The position numbers were made by a program, and so were the translations under genes. From Candidatus Nomurabacteria bacterium (GTDB lineage: Bacteria > Patescibacteriota > Minisyncoccia > Phycocordibacterales > UBA9973): a stretch of 34,133 nt of DNA. This document shows positions 20,553-27,571 of the stretch, in pieces. Numbering within the stretch: position 1 is the first letter of the stretch; each line of letters starts with the position of its first letter. The stretch lies in contig JACPLQ010000014.1 of NCBI GenBank assembly GCA_016186435.1, positions 6,540 to 40,672 of the forward strand, read 5' to 3'. The notes below the pieces were generated by a model. The model was given only the letters and a program-made list of their open reading frames with translations, did not search any database and was not told the origin of the DNA.

Positions 20553-20939
20553 ATGGATTCAATTTCAAACATGATTATAATAATGAAGAATGCCCAGCTC
20601 GCAGGCCTTGAGACCGCGACCGTTCCTTATTCCAAACTGAAGGACGCCATCGGAACGTGTCTCAAAAAAGAGGGCTATATTTCCGAGGTAGCCAAAAAAG
20701 TAAAGAAGGGCCATCCAGTGCTCGAGATCCGGCTCATATACACTGACAAAAAACCCAGGATCACGGAAGTTGAGAGAATATCCAAACAGTCCCGCCGGGT
20801 TTATTTTAAAATGAAGGATATTCACACGATTCGTAACGGGTCGGGATTATTGGTGCTTTCCACACCCAAAGGAATTTTATCAGGAAAAGAGGCGCGCAAA
20901 GAGCAGGTCGGAGGTGAAGCCTTATTTAAAATTTGGTGA
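20553..20939 (+). CDS. rpsH: 30S ribosomal protein S8
   Basis: S8, 128 aa, a primary 16S binder. It starts DSISNMIIIMKNAQLAG and ends with GSGLLVLSTPKGILSGKEAR, where the S-T-P-K-G loop contacts rRNA. Length is normal. In E. coli S8 represses the spc operon; no matching leader can be proven here. Confidence 0.97.
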   Translation: MDSISNMIIIMKNAQLAGLETATVPYSKLKDAIGTCLKKEGYISEVAKKVKKGHPVLEIRLIYTDKKPRITEVERISKQSRRVYFKMKDIHTIRNGSGLLVLSTPKGILSGKEARKEQVGGEALFKIW

Positions 20940-20945
20940 ATAATT

Positions 20946-21509
20946 ATGAGTAGAATCGGCAAACAAGAAATTTTAATACCGGCAGGCGTCAAAATCTCAC
21001 AGCAAGCTAGTGCTGGCGGCAATACTTTGACCGTGGCCGGCCCGAAAGGGAACCTATCCAAGATCTTCCGCGACGACATCACCATCTCCGTGGGCGACAA
21101 GGGCATAAAACTCGACATCAAGCGCAACGATAAATTTTCCAAGTCTCTTTGGGGCACTTATGCTTCCCACATAAAAAATATGATAGCAGGCGTCGCGATT
21201 CCATATCAAAAGAAATTGATATTGGAAGGAGTTGGATTCAAGTCGGAAGTCAAACCCGCCCGCGCAGGCGGGGGGAAAGAACTTCATTTCGCGCTTGGAT
21301 TTTCTCATCCGGTCATAATTCCAATCCCGGATACAATCATAGCGACAGCAGAAAAAAATAATATAACAATCACCGGTGTAGACAAAGAATTAGTAGGAAG
21401 CTTTACGGCGATGGTGCGAGCTCTTAAAAAGCCGGAACCATATAAGGGCAAGGGCATGCGCTACGAGAATGAGGTTATCAGGAGAAAACAAGGAAAGAAG
21501 ACTGTATAA
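20946..21509 (+). CDS. rplF: 50S ribosomal protein L6
   Basis: L6, 187 aa, near the factor-binding site. MSRIGKQEILIPAGVKI, GPKGNLSK, LEGVGFKSEV and the C-terminal PEPYKGKGMRYENEVIRRKQGKK are typical. Between GFKSEV and LHFALGFSHPV the residues KPARAGGG replace a normally short turn and are encoded by a palindrome (21255-21272). It starts 6 nt after rpsH. Confidence 0.97.
   Translation: MSRIGKQEILIPAGVKISQQASAGGNTLTVAGPKGNLSKIFRDDITISVGDKGIKLDIKRNDKFSKSLWGTYASHIKNMIAGVAIPYQKKLILEGVGFKSEVKPARAGGGKELHFALGFSHPVIIPIPDTIIATAEKNNITITGVDKELVGSFTAMVRALKKPEPYKGKGMRYENEVIRRKQGKKTV
21255..21272. repeat. in-frame palindrome inside rplF
   Basis: CCCGCC, loop CGCGCA, GGCGGG. It reads PARAGG at a beta-turn of L6. 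Confidence 0.65.
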
Positions 21510-21512
21510 AAG

Positions 21513-21535
21513 TTTCGGGTGTTGGACACCCGAAA
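21513..21535. other. hairpin between rplF and rplR
   Basis: TTTCGGGTGT, loop TGG, ACACCCGAAA: 10 perfect pairs just after the rplF stop, without a T-run. Likely an intercistronic hairpin. Confidence 0.65.
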
Positions 21536-21547
21536 GATAATAAAAAT

Positions 21548-21913
21548 ATGCAAAACAAAAATGACAAAAGAACAAGACTGAAGAAAAAAATAAGGGTAAA
21601 AATTTCCGGTACTGAAGCGCGTCCGCGCCTGACTGTTTTCCGTTCAAATAAATTTATATATGCGCAGGTTATTAACGACGCTATAGGTAAGACCTTGGCG
21701 CAAGCGAGCGACCTGCCTCGACTAGGCAAGGCGGGCGTAAAGCTTACAAAAGGCTCAAAGACAGAACGAGCAAAAGAAGTAGGCCGTATGATTGCTGAAG
21801 CTTGCGTAAAGATGAAAATCAAAAAAGTAGTTTTTGATCGCAACGCATTTAAATATACTGGACGAATAAAATTAGTAGCGGACGCTGCAAGAAGCAATGG
21901 TCTTGAGTTTTAA
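21548..21913 (+). CDS. rplR: 50S ribosomal protein L18
   Basis: L18, 121 aa, binds 5S rRNA. KIRVKISGTEARPRLTVFRS, the block VFDRNAFKYTGRIKLVADAA and the end GLEF are typical. DLPRLGKAG in the middle comes from a palindrome-like stretch and replaces the usual short linker. Confidence 0.97.
   Translation: MQNKNDKRTRLKKKIRVKISGTEARPRLTVFRSNKFIYAQVINDAIGKTLAQASDLPRLGKAGVKLTKGSKTERAKEVGRMIAEACVKMKIKKVVFDRNAFKYTGRIKLVADAARSNGLEF
21712..21731. repeat. in-frame imperfect palindrome inside rplR
   Basis: CCTGCCT, loop CGACT, AGGCAAGG (one bulged A). It reads LPRLGKA in frame and resembles the rpsQ palindrome. Confidence 0.5.
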
Positions 21914-21931
21914 GGATTAAATTTTAATTAT

Positions 21932-22531
21932 ATGGATAAACCAAAACCAAAAGAAAATACAGGAACAGAAATAAGAGAAAAAAGAAATTCCGGAAGACGA
22001 GGCTCTTCTTTCAACAGAGTGAAGCCGGAATTTGACCAGAAGATCTTGGATATCAGGCGCGTGACTCGTGTCGTCGCCGGAGGGCGCAGATTTTCTTTCT
22101 CTGTGGCTCTTGTTGCCGGAGATAAGAAAGGGAGCGTGGGTCTGGGTCTTGGAAAAGCGGGAGACACGGCGCTTGCGATCAATAAAGCTCTTCGGAACGC
22201 AAAGAAAAACATGGTCAAGCTAAACCTTACGAAAACTATGTCTATTCCCCACGAGCTTTCCGCTAAATTTTCCAGTTCATCCGTGAAGCTAATACCCAAC
22301 AAGGGGCGAGGACTCGTGGCGGGTTCTGTTATTCGGGACATAATAAAACTTTCCGGCATGAAAGATATCACCGGAAAGATTTTATCTAACAGCAAGAACA
22401 AGCTCAACAACGCAAAGGCAGTCATGGGCGCGCTTTCTCAAATTTCTTCAAGATATACAAAATCCACTCCCGAAACTGTTGTTGTAGCCAATAAAGAAGT
22501 TGTAGCGGGAGAAGAAGTTACTAAACACTAG
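21932..22531 (+). CDS. rpsE: 30S ribosomal protein S5
   Basis: S5, 199 aa, at the mRNA entry site and important for accuracy. Core: VTRVVAGGRRFSFSVALVAG, GSVGLGLGKAGDTALAINKA and the C-terminal domain GRGLVAGSVIRDIIKLSGMKDI. The N-terminal about 30 residues are an Arg/Lys-rich extension. rplO follows directly: there is no rpmD (L30) between them, as in CPR bacteria generally. Confidence 0.97.
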   Translation: MDKPKPKENTGTEIREKRNSGRRGSSFNRVKPEFDQKILDIRRVTRVVAGGRRFSFSVALVAGDKKGSVGLGLGKAGDTALAINKALRNAKKNMVKLNLTKTMSIPHELSAKFSSSSVKLIPNKGRGLVAGSVIRDIIKLSGMKDITGKILSNSKNKLNNAKAVMGALSQISSRYTKSTPETVVVANKEVVAGEEVTKH

Positions 22532-22556
22532 AAGCTACAACCTAATACCTAATCAT

Positions 22557-22871
22557 ATGCAAATACATAATTTAAAAAGAAAACATAAGAATAAAGGACA
22601 CAGGCTGGTAGGGCGCGGCGGCAAGCATGCAAAAACATCCGGCCGAGGAGGCAAAGGACAGACAGCCCGAGCGGGAAATAAGCGACGTCCCGAGCTTCGT
22701 GATATCATTAAGAAGCTTCCAAAGAATAGAGGCTACCAGTTTAAGTCCATACAGAAAGTTTTGATGGTAGAAAAAAGCAAGCTCGTTTCCCAAAAAGACG
22801 GCAAGAGGGAAAAGTTTTCTGAGATCAGAAAAAGATTAGGTTTGAAGGGCAAAAAGATCAGAATTAAGTAA
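22557..22871 (+). CDS. rplO: 50S ribosomal protein L15, short form
   Basis: L15, only 104 aa against about 145 usually. The N-terminal glycine-rich rRNA-binding part (GRGGKHAKTSGRGGKGQTAR) and the middle KKLPKNRGYQFKSI are present. The rest is short and basic, ending LGLKGKKIRIK, so the usual C-terminal globular domain is missing. secY begins 1 nt after the stop, so there is no room for a frameshifted remainder. A true shortened form is therefore more likely than a broken gene. Confidence 0.9.
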   Translation: MQIHNLKRKHKNKGHRLVGRGGKHAKTSGRGGKGQTARAGNKRRPELRDIIKKLPKNRGYQFKSIQKVLMVEKSKLVSQKDGKREKFSEIRKRLGLKGKKIRIK

Positions 22872-22872
22872 C

Positions 22873-24159
22873 ATGAACAATTTCCTGAATAAACTAAAAT
22901 TAATATGGACAGACACAAGTCTGCGAAGGCGAGTTGTTTTCGTGCTTTTTGCTTTGGTGATTTTCAGATTGCTTGCGGCTATTCCGATACCGGGAATTGA
23001 TACGCTTGCGCTCAGCAGGTTTCTCTCAAACAACCAATTTTTTGGAATTTTAAATATATTTTCCGGAGGAGGACTAACAAATCTTTCAATTATCATGCTC
23101 GGCGTTGGCCCCTATATTACCGGCTCTATTATCATGCAGCTTCTGACTATTATGGTTCCCGCGCTTAAAAGAATTTACCATGAAGAAGGTGAGGCCGGAC
23201 GAAAAAGATTTGCGCAATACTCGCGACTCTTGACCGTACCGCTTGCCGCCATCCAAGGATTCAGCCTTTTGTTTATCTTAGAACAGCAAAGCATTTTAGT
23301 AAACTTAACCGCGTTTGACAGAATCATTAACCTATTTATAATCATTGCGGGCTCGGTGCTCTTGATGTGGATAGGGGAGCTTGTGTCTGAATTTGGGATA
23401 GGAAATGGAGTATCTTTAATTATATTCGCTGGTATAGTTTCCCAGCTTCCGTCAACAATAGGTACTTTTATTTTTACCTATATTTATCCTACATTTGATT
23501 CCAGTATCTTGCCTACGTTGATTGGATTTCTCATAGCGGGCGTGCTCATTATAGCTGCCATTGTTCTTGTCACTGAAGCTGAGCGGCCTATACCCGTGAC
23601 CTATGCCAAAAGGGTCCGAGGCGCCAAAATGTACGGCGGCGGTTCCACTTATCTGCCGCTCCGAGTCAATCAGGCCGGCGTCATCCCCATCATCTTCGCT
23701 CTGTCCATCCTGCTTTTCCCGCAGATGATAGGGACTTTTCTGGCGCGTTTCTCCAATCCTATCATCGTAAAAATTTCCGGCGTGCTGTCGGCCTTTTCCC
23801 CGACCTCCGCGCTTTACGCTGTTCTTTATTTCATATTCGTCTTCTTGTTCACATATTTCTACACTGCGGTCACCTTTGACCCGGAAGCCCTGTCCCAAAA
23901 CCTCCAGAAAAACGGGGCTTTCATTCCGGGCATTCGGCCGGGTCCTTCCACTTCGGAATATATTTCCAAAGTGCTGACTCGCATCACTCTTTTGGGTGCC
24001 GTGTTCTTGGGTTTCATAGCGGTTCTGCCGCTCATCATGCAACGGGTGACCGGCATCGCAACACTGGCCATCGGCGGCACCTCTGTGCTCATCGTCGTCT
24101 CTGTGGTTCTAGACCTTATGAAAAAAGTGGACGCTCAAATCTCCATGCGGGAATACTAA
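22873..24159 (+). CDS. secY: preprotein translocase subunit SecY
   Basis: SecY, 428 aa, the channel of the Sec translocon, with ten expected membrane helices. IPIPGIDT opens the plug region; LGVGPYITGSIIMQLL, EEGEAGRKRFAQYSR, the cytoplasmic loop RPIPVTYAKRVRG and PGIRPGPSTSEYI are all conserved. The last 13 residues and the stop (24118-24159) are repeated at 24878-24919 beyond a MazF cassette. secE and secG are not in the window. Confidence 0.98.
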   Translation: MNNFLNKLKLIWTDTSLRRRVVFVLFALVIFRLLAAIPIPGIDTLALSRFLSNNQFFGILNIFSGGGLTNLSIIMLGVGPYITGSIIMQLLTIMVPALKRIYHEEGEAGRKRFAQYSRLLTVPLAAIQGFSLLFILEQQSILVNLTAFDRIINLFIIIAGSVLLMWIGELVSEFGIGNGVSLIIFAGIVSQLPSTIGTFIFTYIYPTFDSSILPTLIGFLIAGVLIIAAIVLVTEAERPIPVTYAKRVRGAKMYGGGSTYLPLRVNQAGVIPIIFALSILLFPQMIGTFLARFSNPIIVKISGVLSAFSPTSALYAVLYFIFVFLFTYFYTAVTFDPEALSQNLQKNGAFIPGIRPGPSTSEYISKVLTRITLLGAVFLGFIAVLPLIMQRVTGIATLAIGGTSVLIVVSVVLDLMKKVDAQISMREY

Positions 24160-24195
24160 TGTTTACTGGATTCACTGCCGTCAAGATAGTAAACA
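24160..24195. other. degenerate hairpin after secY
   Basis: TGTTTACT and AGTAAACA form an 8-bp stem round a 20-nt loop, starting directly after the secY stop. The copy at 24920-24955 has the same outer stem but a much better inner palindrome. Confidence 0.65.
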
Positions 24196-24239
24196 CTACT
24201 GCCTCACTCCGGGTTTGTGGATAACTTTCTTGCAAAATA

Positions 24240-24268
24240 TTGATATTTACGTATGATAAGTATATATT
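24240..24268 (+). promoter_or_regulatory. promoter of the MazF-type cassette
   Basis: TTGATA (24240-24245), 17-nt spacer, TATATT (24263-24268). The leader is AT-rich, about 20 nt, before ATG 24296. Confidence 0.6.
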
Positions 24269-24295
24269 ATAAATATAATAAAAACGCTAGAAAAA

Positions 24296-24544
24296 ATGAA
24301 ACCTGTAACATTCACAAATAATATGTCCTATGATCTCATGCAATGGATAGAAAAGTATTCTGCCCGCGAGAAGCTGACTCGCAGGGCTGTCATAGAAGCA
24401 GCTCTTATGGAATTTCGCAAATCAGTTCGCCGAAAGGAATTTGCCGACTCGTTTAAAAAGGCATCTCTAGATAGAGATGTGAAGGGTATGGCAGAGGATG
24501 GCCTCGGGGATTATTTCAAACAACTTGCCTACCTCGAAAAATAA
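24296..24544 (+). CDS. ribbon-helix-helix-type antitoxin
   Basis: An 82-aa protein. The N-terminal VTFTNNMSYDLMQWIEKYSA then LTRRAVIEAALMEFRK has the strand-helix-helix plan of CopG/MetJ-like DNA-binding antitoxins. The C-terminal half (SLDRDVKGMAEDGLGDYFKQ) is acidic and probably wraps the toxin. It has its own promoter; the toxin ATG follows the stop by one nucleotide. Self-repression of the operon would be usual. Confidence 0.78.
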   Translation: MKPVTFTNNMSYDLMQWIEKYSAREKLTRRAVIEAALMEFRKSVRRKEFADSFKKASLDRDVKGMAEDGLGDYFKQLAYLEK

Positions 24545-24545
24545 A

Positions 24546-24878
24546 ATGTTTCAGAAGGAAATTTATTGGGCCGACCTAAATCCGACTCGGGGGAAAGAGC
24601 AAAAGGGCAGAAGGCCGGTAGTTATTATCTCCGGCAACACTATGAATAAAAATCTCGGCGTTTTTATCGTTTGCCCGATTTCGAGCAAAATTAAAAATTA
24701 TGCCGGTTGCGTAAAACTCCCGAAAAATAAAATCAACAAACTCGCCGAGGATTCTGAAGCCATATCTTTTCAGATACGCACGATAGCCAAAGAAAGAATG
24801 ATTAAAAAAATCGGTGAAATAACAGATGAACAGTTAAAAGAAATTTTTTACTCATTAAACGAAATATTTTATTATTAA
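24546..24878 (+). CDS. MazF/PemK-family toxin
   Basis: A 110-aa protein. EIYWADLNPTRGKEQKGRRP, then VVIISGNTMNKN and VFIVCPISSK, match the MazF/PemK fold: the G-x-E-Q-x-x-RP loop and the conserved strand before P-I-[ST]-S. MazF proteins cut mRNA (or tRNA/rRNA) at short sequences. The C-terminal helix (EITDEQLKEIFYSLNEIF) is typical. Its TAA overlaps the ATG of the secY remnant (TAATG). Confidence 0.92.
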   Translation: MFQKEIYWADLNPTRGKEQKGRRPVVIISGNTMNKNLGVFIVCPISSKIKNYAGCVKLPKNKINKLAEDSEAISFQIRTIAKERMIKKIGEITDEQLKEIFYSLNEIFYY

Positions 24879-24919
24879 TGAAAAAAGTGGACGCCCAGAT
24901 CTCTATGTGCGAGTACTAA
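24878..24919 (+). pseudogene. displaced second copy of the secY 3' end
   Basis: Reads MKKVDAQISMCEY and stop; secY ends MKKVDAQISMREY. Of 14 codons, four differ silently (GCT/GCC, CAA/CAG, TCC/TCT, GAA/GAG) and one changes Arg to Cys. It abuts the intact hairpin and the convergent cmk gene, so it probably marks the original secY end. It starts with ATG overlapping the toxin stop, so a 13-aa peptide could be made. Confidence 0.88.
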
Positions 24920-24955
24920 TGTTTACCATACTGACGGCCGTTAGTATAGTAAACA
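24920..24955. terminator. 36-nt palindrome between secY remnant and cmk
   Basis: TGTTTAC / GTAAACA outside, ATACT / AGTAT next, ACGGCCGT in the centre, with one C-A mismatch and one G-T pair. It fills exactly the space between the remnant stop and the cmk stop. A bidirectional hairpin for convergent genes; no long T-run. Confidence 0.75.
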
Positions 24956-25525
24956 TCAGCGGCTGAGCCATTTTTTGTATTCCGAAACGACGAGATCGAC
25001 AACTTGCTCCAGGTTGTTTTTGTTTGTGTCAATAACGAGGTCGAAATTCTTTTTGTCGGTATGGTTCTCTATGCCGTAGAGGTCTTTGTATCTTTTTTTC
25101 TCGCTCTGGAGCCGTGCGTCTATTTTTGCCTGTATTTCTTCGGGGGAAGAGGAATTCTCGCTCTTTTTTCTGAGCGCGTTTTCGTTGAGGTTGTTAAGAA
25201 TTCTTTCGCGGGCGACTTCGGGTGACAGGTCTAGGTAAACCTTGAAAGATTCCGGTATCCAATGGAAGGCGAGGCGGGAATCAATAACTATTTTTTCTTC
25301 AGCTCCAGCCCTTCTTACTTCGTCGTCTATTTTTAAATCTATACTGTCGTCTGTTTGTGCTTTTTCACCAAGTTCATTGAGCGAGATACCCATATCCACT
25401 GCAAGTTGTCGCATAAAGTCACCAGAAGAGAAATGTCTAAAACCGAGCTCATTTGCAACCTTGTCTGCCGTACTGGACTTGCCGCTACCTAAAGTGCCGG
25501 TGATGGTGATGATTTCTTTACGCAT
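24956..25525 (-). CDS. cmk: cytidylate kinase-like NMP kinase
   Basis: A 189-aa P-loop kinase on the minus strand. ITITGTLGSGKSS is the Walker A loop near the N-terminus, then FRHFSSGDFMRQLA (the NMP-binding helix) and VIDSRLAFHWIPESFKVYLD. This layout is that of the short archaeal-type CMP kinases, which phosphorylate CMP/dCMP. Assignment to CMP rather than another nucleotide is by resemblance. It converges on secY and lies between secY and adk. Confidence 0.8.
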   Translation of the reverse strand: MRKEIITITGTLGSGKSSTADKVANELGFRHFSSGDFMRQLAVDMGISLNELGEKAQTDDSIDLKIDDEVRRAGAEEKIVIDSRLAFHWIPESFKVYLDLSPEVARERILNNLNENALRKKSENSSSPEEIQAKIDARLQSEKKRYKDLYGIENHTDKKNFDLVIDTNKNNLEQVVDLVVSEYKKWLSR

Positions 25526-25559
25526 AGACTAATTAAAGCATTTTTGTAAATTAAATTCA

Positions 25560-25626
25560 CCTCACCTCAGCCCCTCTCCATTTCAAAAATGGAGAGGGGC
25601 GGCTGCTTCAGGCAGACGGGGAGAGG
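25560..25626. repeat. CCTCACCCC-type palindromic repeat, copy 2
   Basis: Core CCCCTCTCCATTT (25571-25583) and its complement (25587-25599) form a 13-bp stem with a 3-nt loop. A small CTGC-TTCAG-GCAG arm and outer ends CTCACCTC / GGGGAGAGG follow the same plan as copies 1 and 3. Confidence 0.8.
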
Positions 25627-25665
25627 CCATTGATTTATGGGCTTAAATTCGGTATTGTAGTATGT

Positions 25666-26253
25666 ATGGAACCGCAGACTTTTGTATTTTTTGGAATAGT
25701 GGGCTCGGGAAAGGGGACGCAGGTAAAGCTCCTTATGGACTATCTCAAAGCCAAAGACGGCCGAGAATGTATCTATGTTTGTCCAGGCAATGAGTATAGA
25801 AAACTCATAAACTCTGGAAATTACACCGGCACCCTCATTAAGGAATCCGTTTCTATGGGACATCTTCAGCCCGGTTTTCTAACCGATGCCATTGTCGCCA
25901 ATATTCTTATTTCTTCTTTAGCTCCAGAAAATCATTTGGTAGCTGACGGATATCCTAGAGAGGTAACTCAATCTATAAACTTTGAAAAAATGCTCAAGTT
26001 TTATAAAAGAGAAGACATAAAAATTATTTATATTGAAGTAGGAAAAGAAGAAGCGATGAAACGCAATCTTTTGCGGGGCAGGCATGACGATACCAAGGAG
26101 GGTATAGAAAAAAGGTTTGATGAATATGTAAATAAAGTATTGCCTGCGATGGATTATTTTAAAGAGAAAGATGGTTACAAAATTTACACTATTAACGGCG
26201 AGCAGAGCGTGGAGGATGTGCATAAAGATATAATTAAAGCTTTAAAATTTTAG
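25666..26253 (+). CDS. adk: adenylate kinase
   Basis: A 195-aa kinase that equilibrates AMP, ATP and ADP. FVFFGIVGSGKGTQVKLL is the P-loop; GNEYRKLINSG, KESVSMGHLQPGFLTDAIV and LVADGYPREVTQS are the AMP-binding parts. The lid is the short form (LLRGRHDDTKEGIEKRFDEY). ATG 25666 gives the usual short N-terminus before the P-loop; earlier in-frame starts add residues not seen in the family. It lies in its normal place between secY and map, 8 nt before map. Confidence 0.92.
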   Translation: MEPQTFVFFGIVGSGKGTQVKLLMDYLKAKDGRECIYVCPGNEYRKLINSGNYTGTLIKESVSMGHLQPGFLTDAIVANILISSLAPENHLVADGYPREVTQSINFEKMLKFYKREDIKIIYIEVGKEEAMKRNLLRGRHDDTKEGIEKRFDEYVNKVLPAMDYFKEKDGYKIYTINGEQSVEDVHKDIIKALKF

Positions 26254-26260
26254 TACTAGG

Positions 26261-27037
26261 ATGGTCATAATTAAAACTACGGAAGAAATAGAAATAATAC
26301 GCGAGTGCGGCAGAAGGCTCGCCACAGTGCTACACAAGGTAAAAGAAAAAGTCACAGCCGGAATATCCACAAAAGAACTGGACCTGTACGCGGAAAAGTT
26401 GATCCGCGACATGGGAGACACTCCGGCCTTTTTAAATTATCGGCCCGAGGGAGCGAACAAGCCATTTCCGTCTTCATTGTGCGTTTCCGTAAACGATGAA
26501 GTCGTGCACGGCATACCACGTAAAAATAGAATCCTTAAAGAAGGGGATATCGTGTCCATAGATCTCGGCGTAAAACACAAAGGGCTTTTTACAGATATGG
26601 CGATGACTGTGCCTGTGGGCAAAGTGAACCCTATTGATCTCAAGCTTATGCAAATTACGGAGCAAGCCTTACAAGTGGGTATAGATAGCGCAGTAGCGGG
26701 AAACACAGTGGGGGATATCGGCTACGCTATAGAGAGTTTTATAAAATCAAACAAAAGTCAAAAATATGGGATTGTAGAGGTTTTGTCAGGCCACGGCGTC
26801 GGACACGAAATTCACGAAGATCCTTATATTCCAAACTTTGGCAAGCCGGGCACTGGCGCTAAATTAAAAGCGGGGATGATCATTGCATTAGAACCTATGC
26901 TAAACTTGGGCACCAAGCATGTAACCATAGATGACGACGGGTATACGATTCGTACCGCCGACGGCAAAAGAAGCGCCCATTTTGAGCACACAATTCTGAT
27001 TACTGAAGGCGAACCGGAAATCCTAACTAAAGTTTAG
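26261..27037 (+). CDS. map: methionine aminopeptidase, type I
   Basis: A 258-aa metalloenzyme that removes the initiator methionine. Metal ligands are in place: Asp101 (SIDLGV), Asp112 (LFTDMAM), His178 (SGHGVGHE), Glu211 (ALEPML) and Glu242 (FEHTILI); His83 (VVHGIP) is the substrate-side histidine. The length fits type I with no N-terminal extension. In many bacteria infA, rpmJ, rpsM and so on follow; here they do not, so the cluster ends at this gene. Confidence 0.97.
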   Translation: MVIIKTTEEIEIIRECGRRLATVLHKVKEKVTAGISTKELDLYAEKLIRDMGDTPAFLNYRPEGANKPFPSSLCVSVNDEVVHGIPRKNRILKEGDIVSIDLGVKHKGLFTDMAMTVPVGKVNPIDLKLMQITEQALQVGIDSAVAGNTVGDIGYAIESFIKSNKSQKYGIVEVLSGHGVGHEIHEDPYIPNFGKPGTGAKLKAGMIIALEPMLNLGTKHVTIDDDGYTIRTADGKRSAHFEHTILITEGEPEILTKV

Positions 27038-27041
27038 TTTA

Positions 27042-27067
27042 CACATATGCGCCATGGCGTATATGTG
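27042..27067. repeat. palindrome on the left of the Cas2-like gene
   Basis: CACATATGCGCC, loop AT, GGCGTATATGTG: 12 pairs with one G-T. The same sequence with small changes overlaps the end of the Cas2-like gene. Confidence 0.75.
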
Positions 27068-27090
27068 GAGCCGGTGTATAATGTATATGT

Positions 27091-27480
27091 ATGGCTAGAA
27101 ACTTACGTTACAAAGGTATGCGAGTAAATGCTTTTGGCTTACCTCTTCTAAATGAAGGGCAGAGGAAAGATCGTAAAAAATATTTCAACAGAAAAAGAAA
27201 ATTTTATAATGCTACTTTTTTCTCCCCATTCAGCAAAACTTCCCCGAAGAATTTAATAGTAATGTACGATATTCCCAATAATCTAAAGAAAGAGCGAGAT
27301 TGGTTTCGCCGGCAGTTGATCAAGTTTGGATATATTATGATTCAAAAAAGCGTCTGGGTCGGACCATCACCCTTGCCAAAAGAATTTCTTGAATATCTGA
27401 AAGATATAAAAATAGAAGATAAATTTAAAACTTTCAAACTCGCCAAGTCTTATGATTCTCACATATCAGCCATGGCGTAA
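27091..27480 (+). CDS. solo Cas2-like protein
   Basis: A 129-aa protein. From about residue 53, NLIVMYDIPNNLKKERDWFR then FGYIMIQKSVWVGP follows the Cas2 ferredoxin-like plan: first strand with Y-D-I and the Asp that binds metal in active Cas2, a helix, then the strand ending Q-K-S-V-W. The first about 50 residues are basic and unlike Cas2. No cas1, other cas gene or repeat array is nearby. PaaX-type repressors share this fold, so a regulator is the main alternative. TATAAT lies 8 nt before the ATG. It is bracketed by matching palindromes, and its last residues (SHISAMA) are encoded by the right one. Confidence 0.7.
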   Translation: MARNLRYKGMRVNAFGLPLLNEGQRKDRKKYFNRKRKFYNATFFSPFSKTSPKNLIVMYDIPNNLKKERDWFRRQLIKFGYIMIQKSVWVGPSPLPKEFLEYLKDIKIEDKFKTFKLAKSYDSHISAMA

Positions 27481-27486
27481 ATATGT
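27460..27486. repeat. palindrome on the right of the Cas2-like gene
   Basis: CACATAT, then GCCATGGCGTA, then ATATGT. It matches the left copy at 27042-27067 at most positions but is a less perfect dyad. It contains the gene's stop codon. Confidence 0.65.
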
Positions 27487-27571
27487 AAATTTCGAAAATT
27501 TCTGCTCCGAAGCTGAGGCCCCAAAAGCCGGTTTCCAAAAAACTGCCAATTGTCCTTAACTGTAATAGTTG

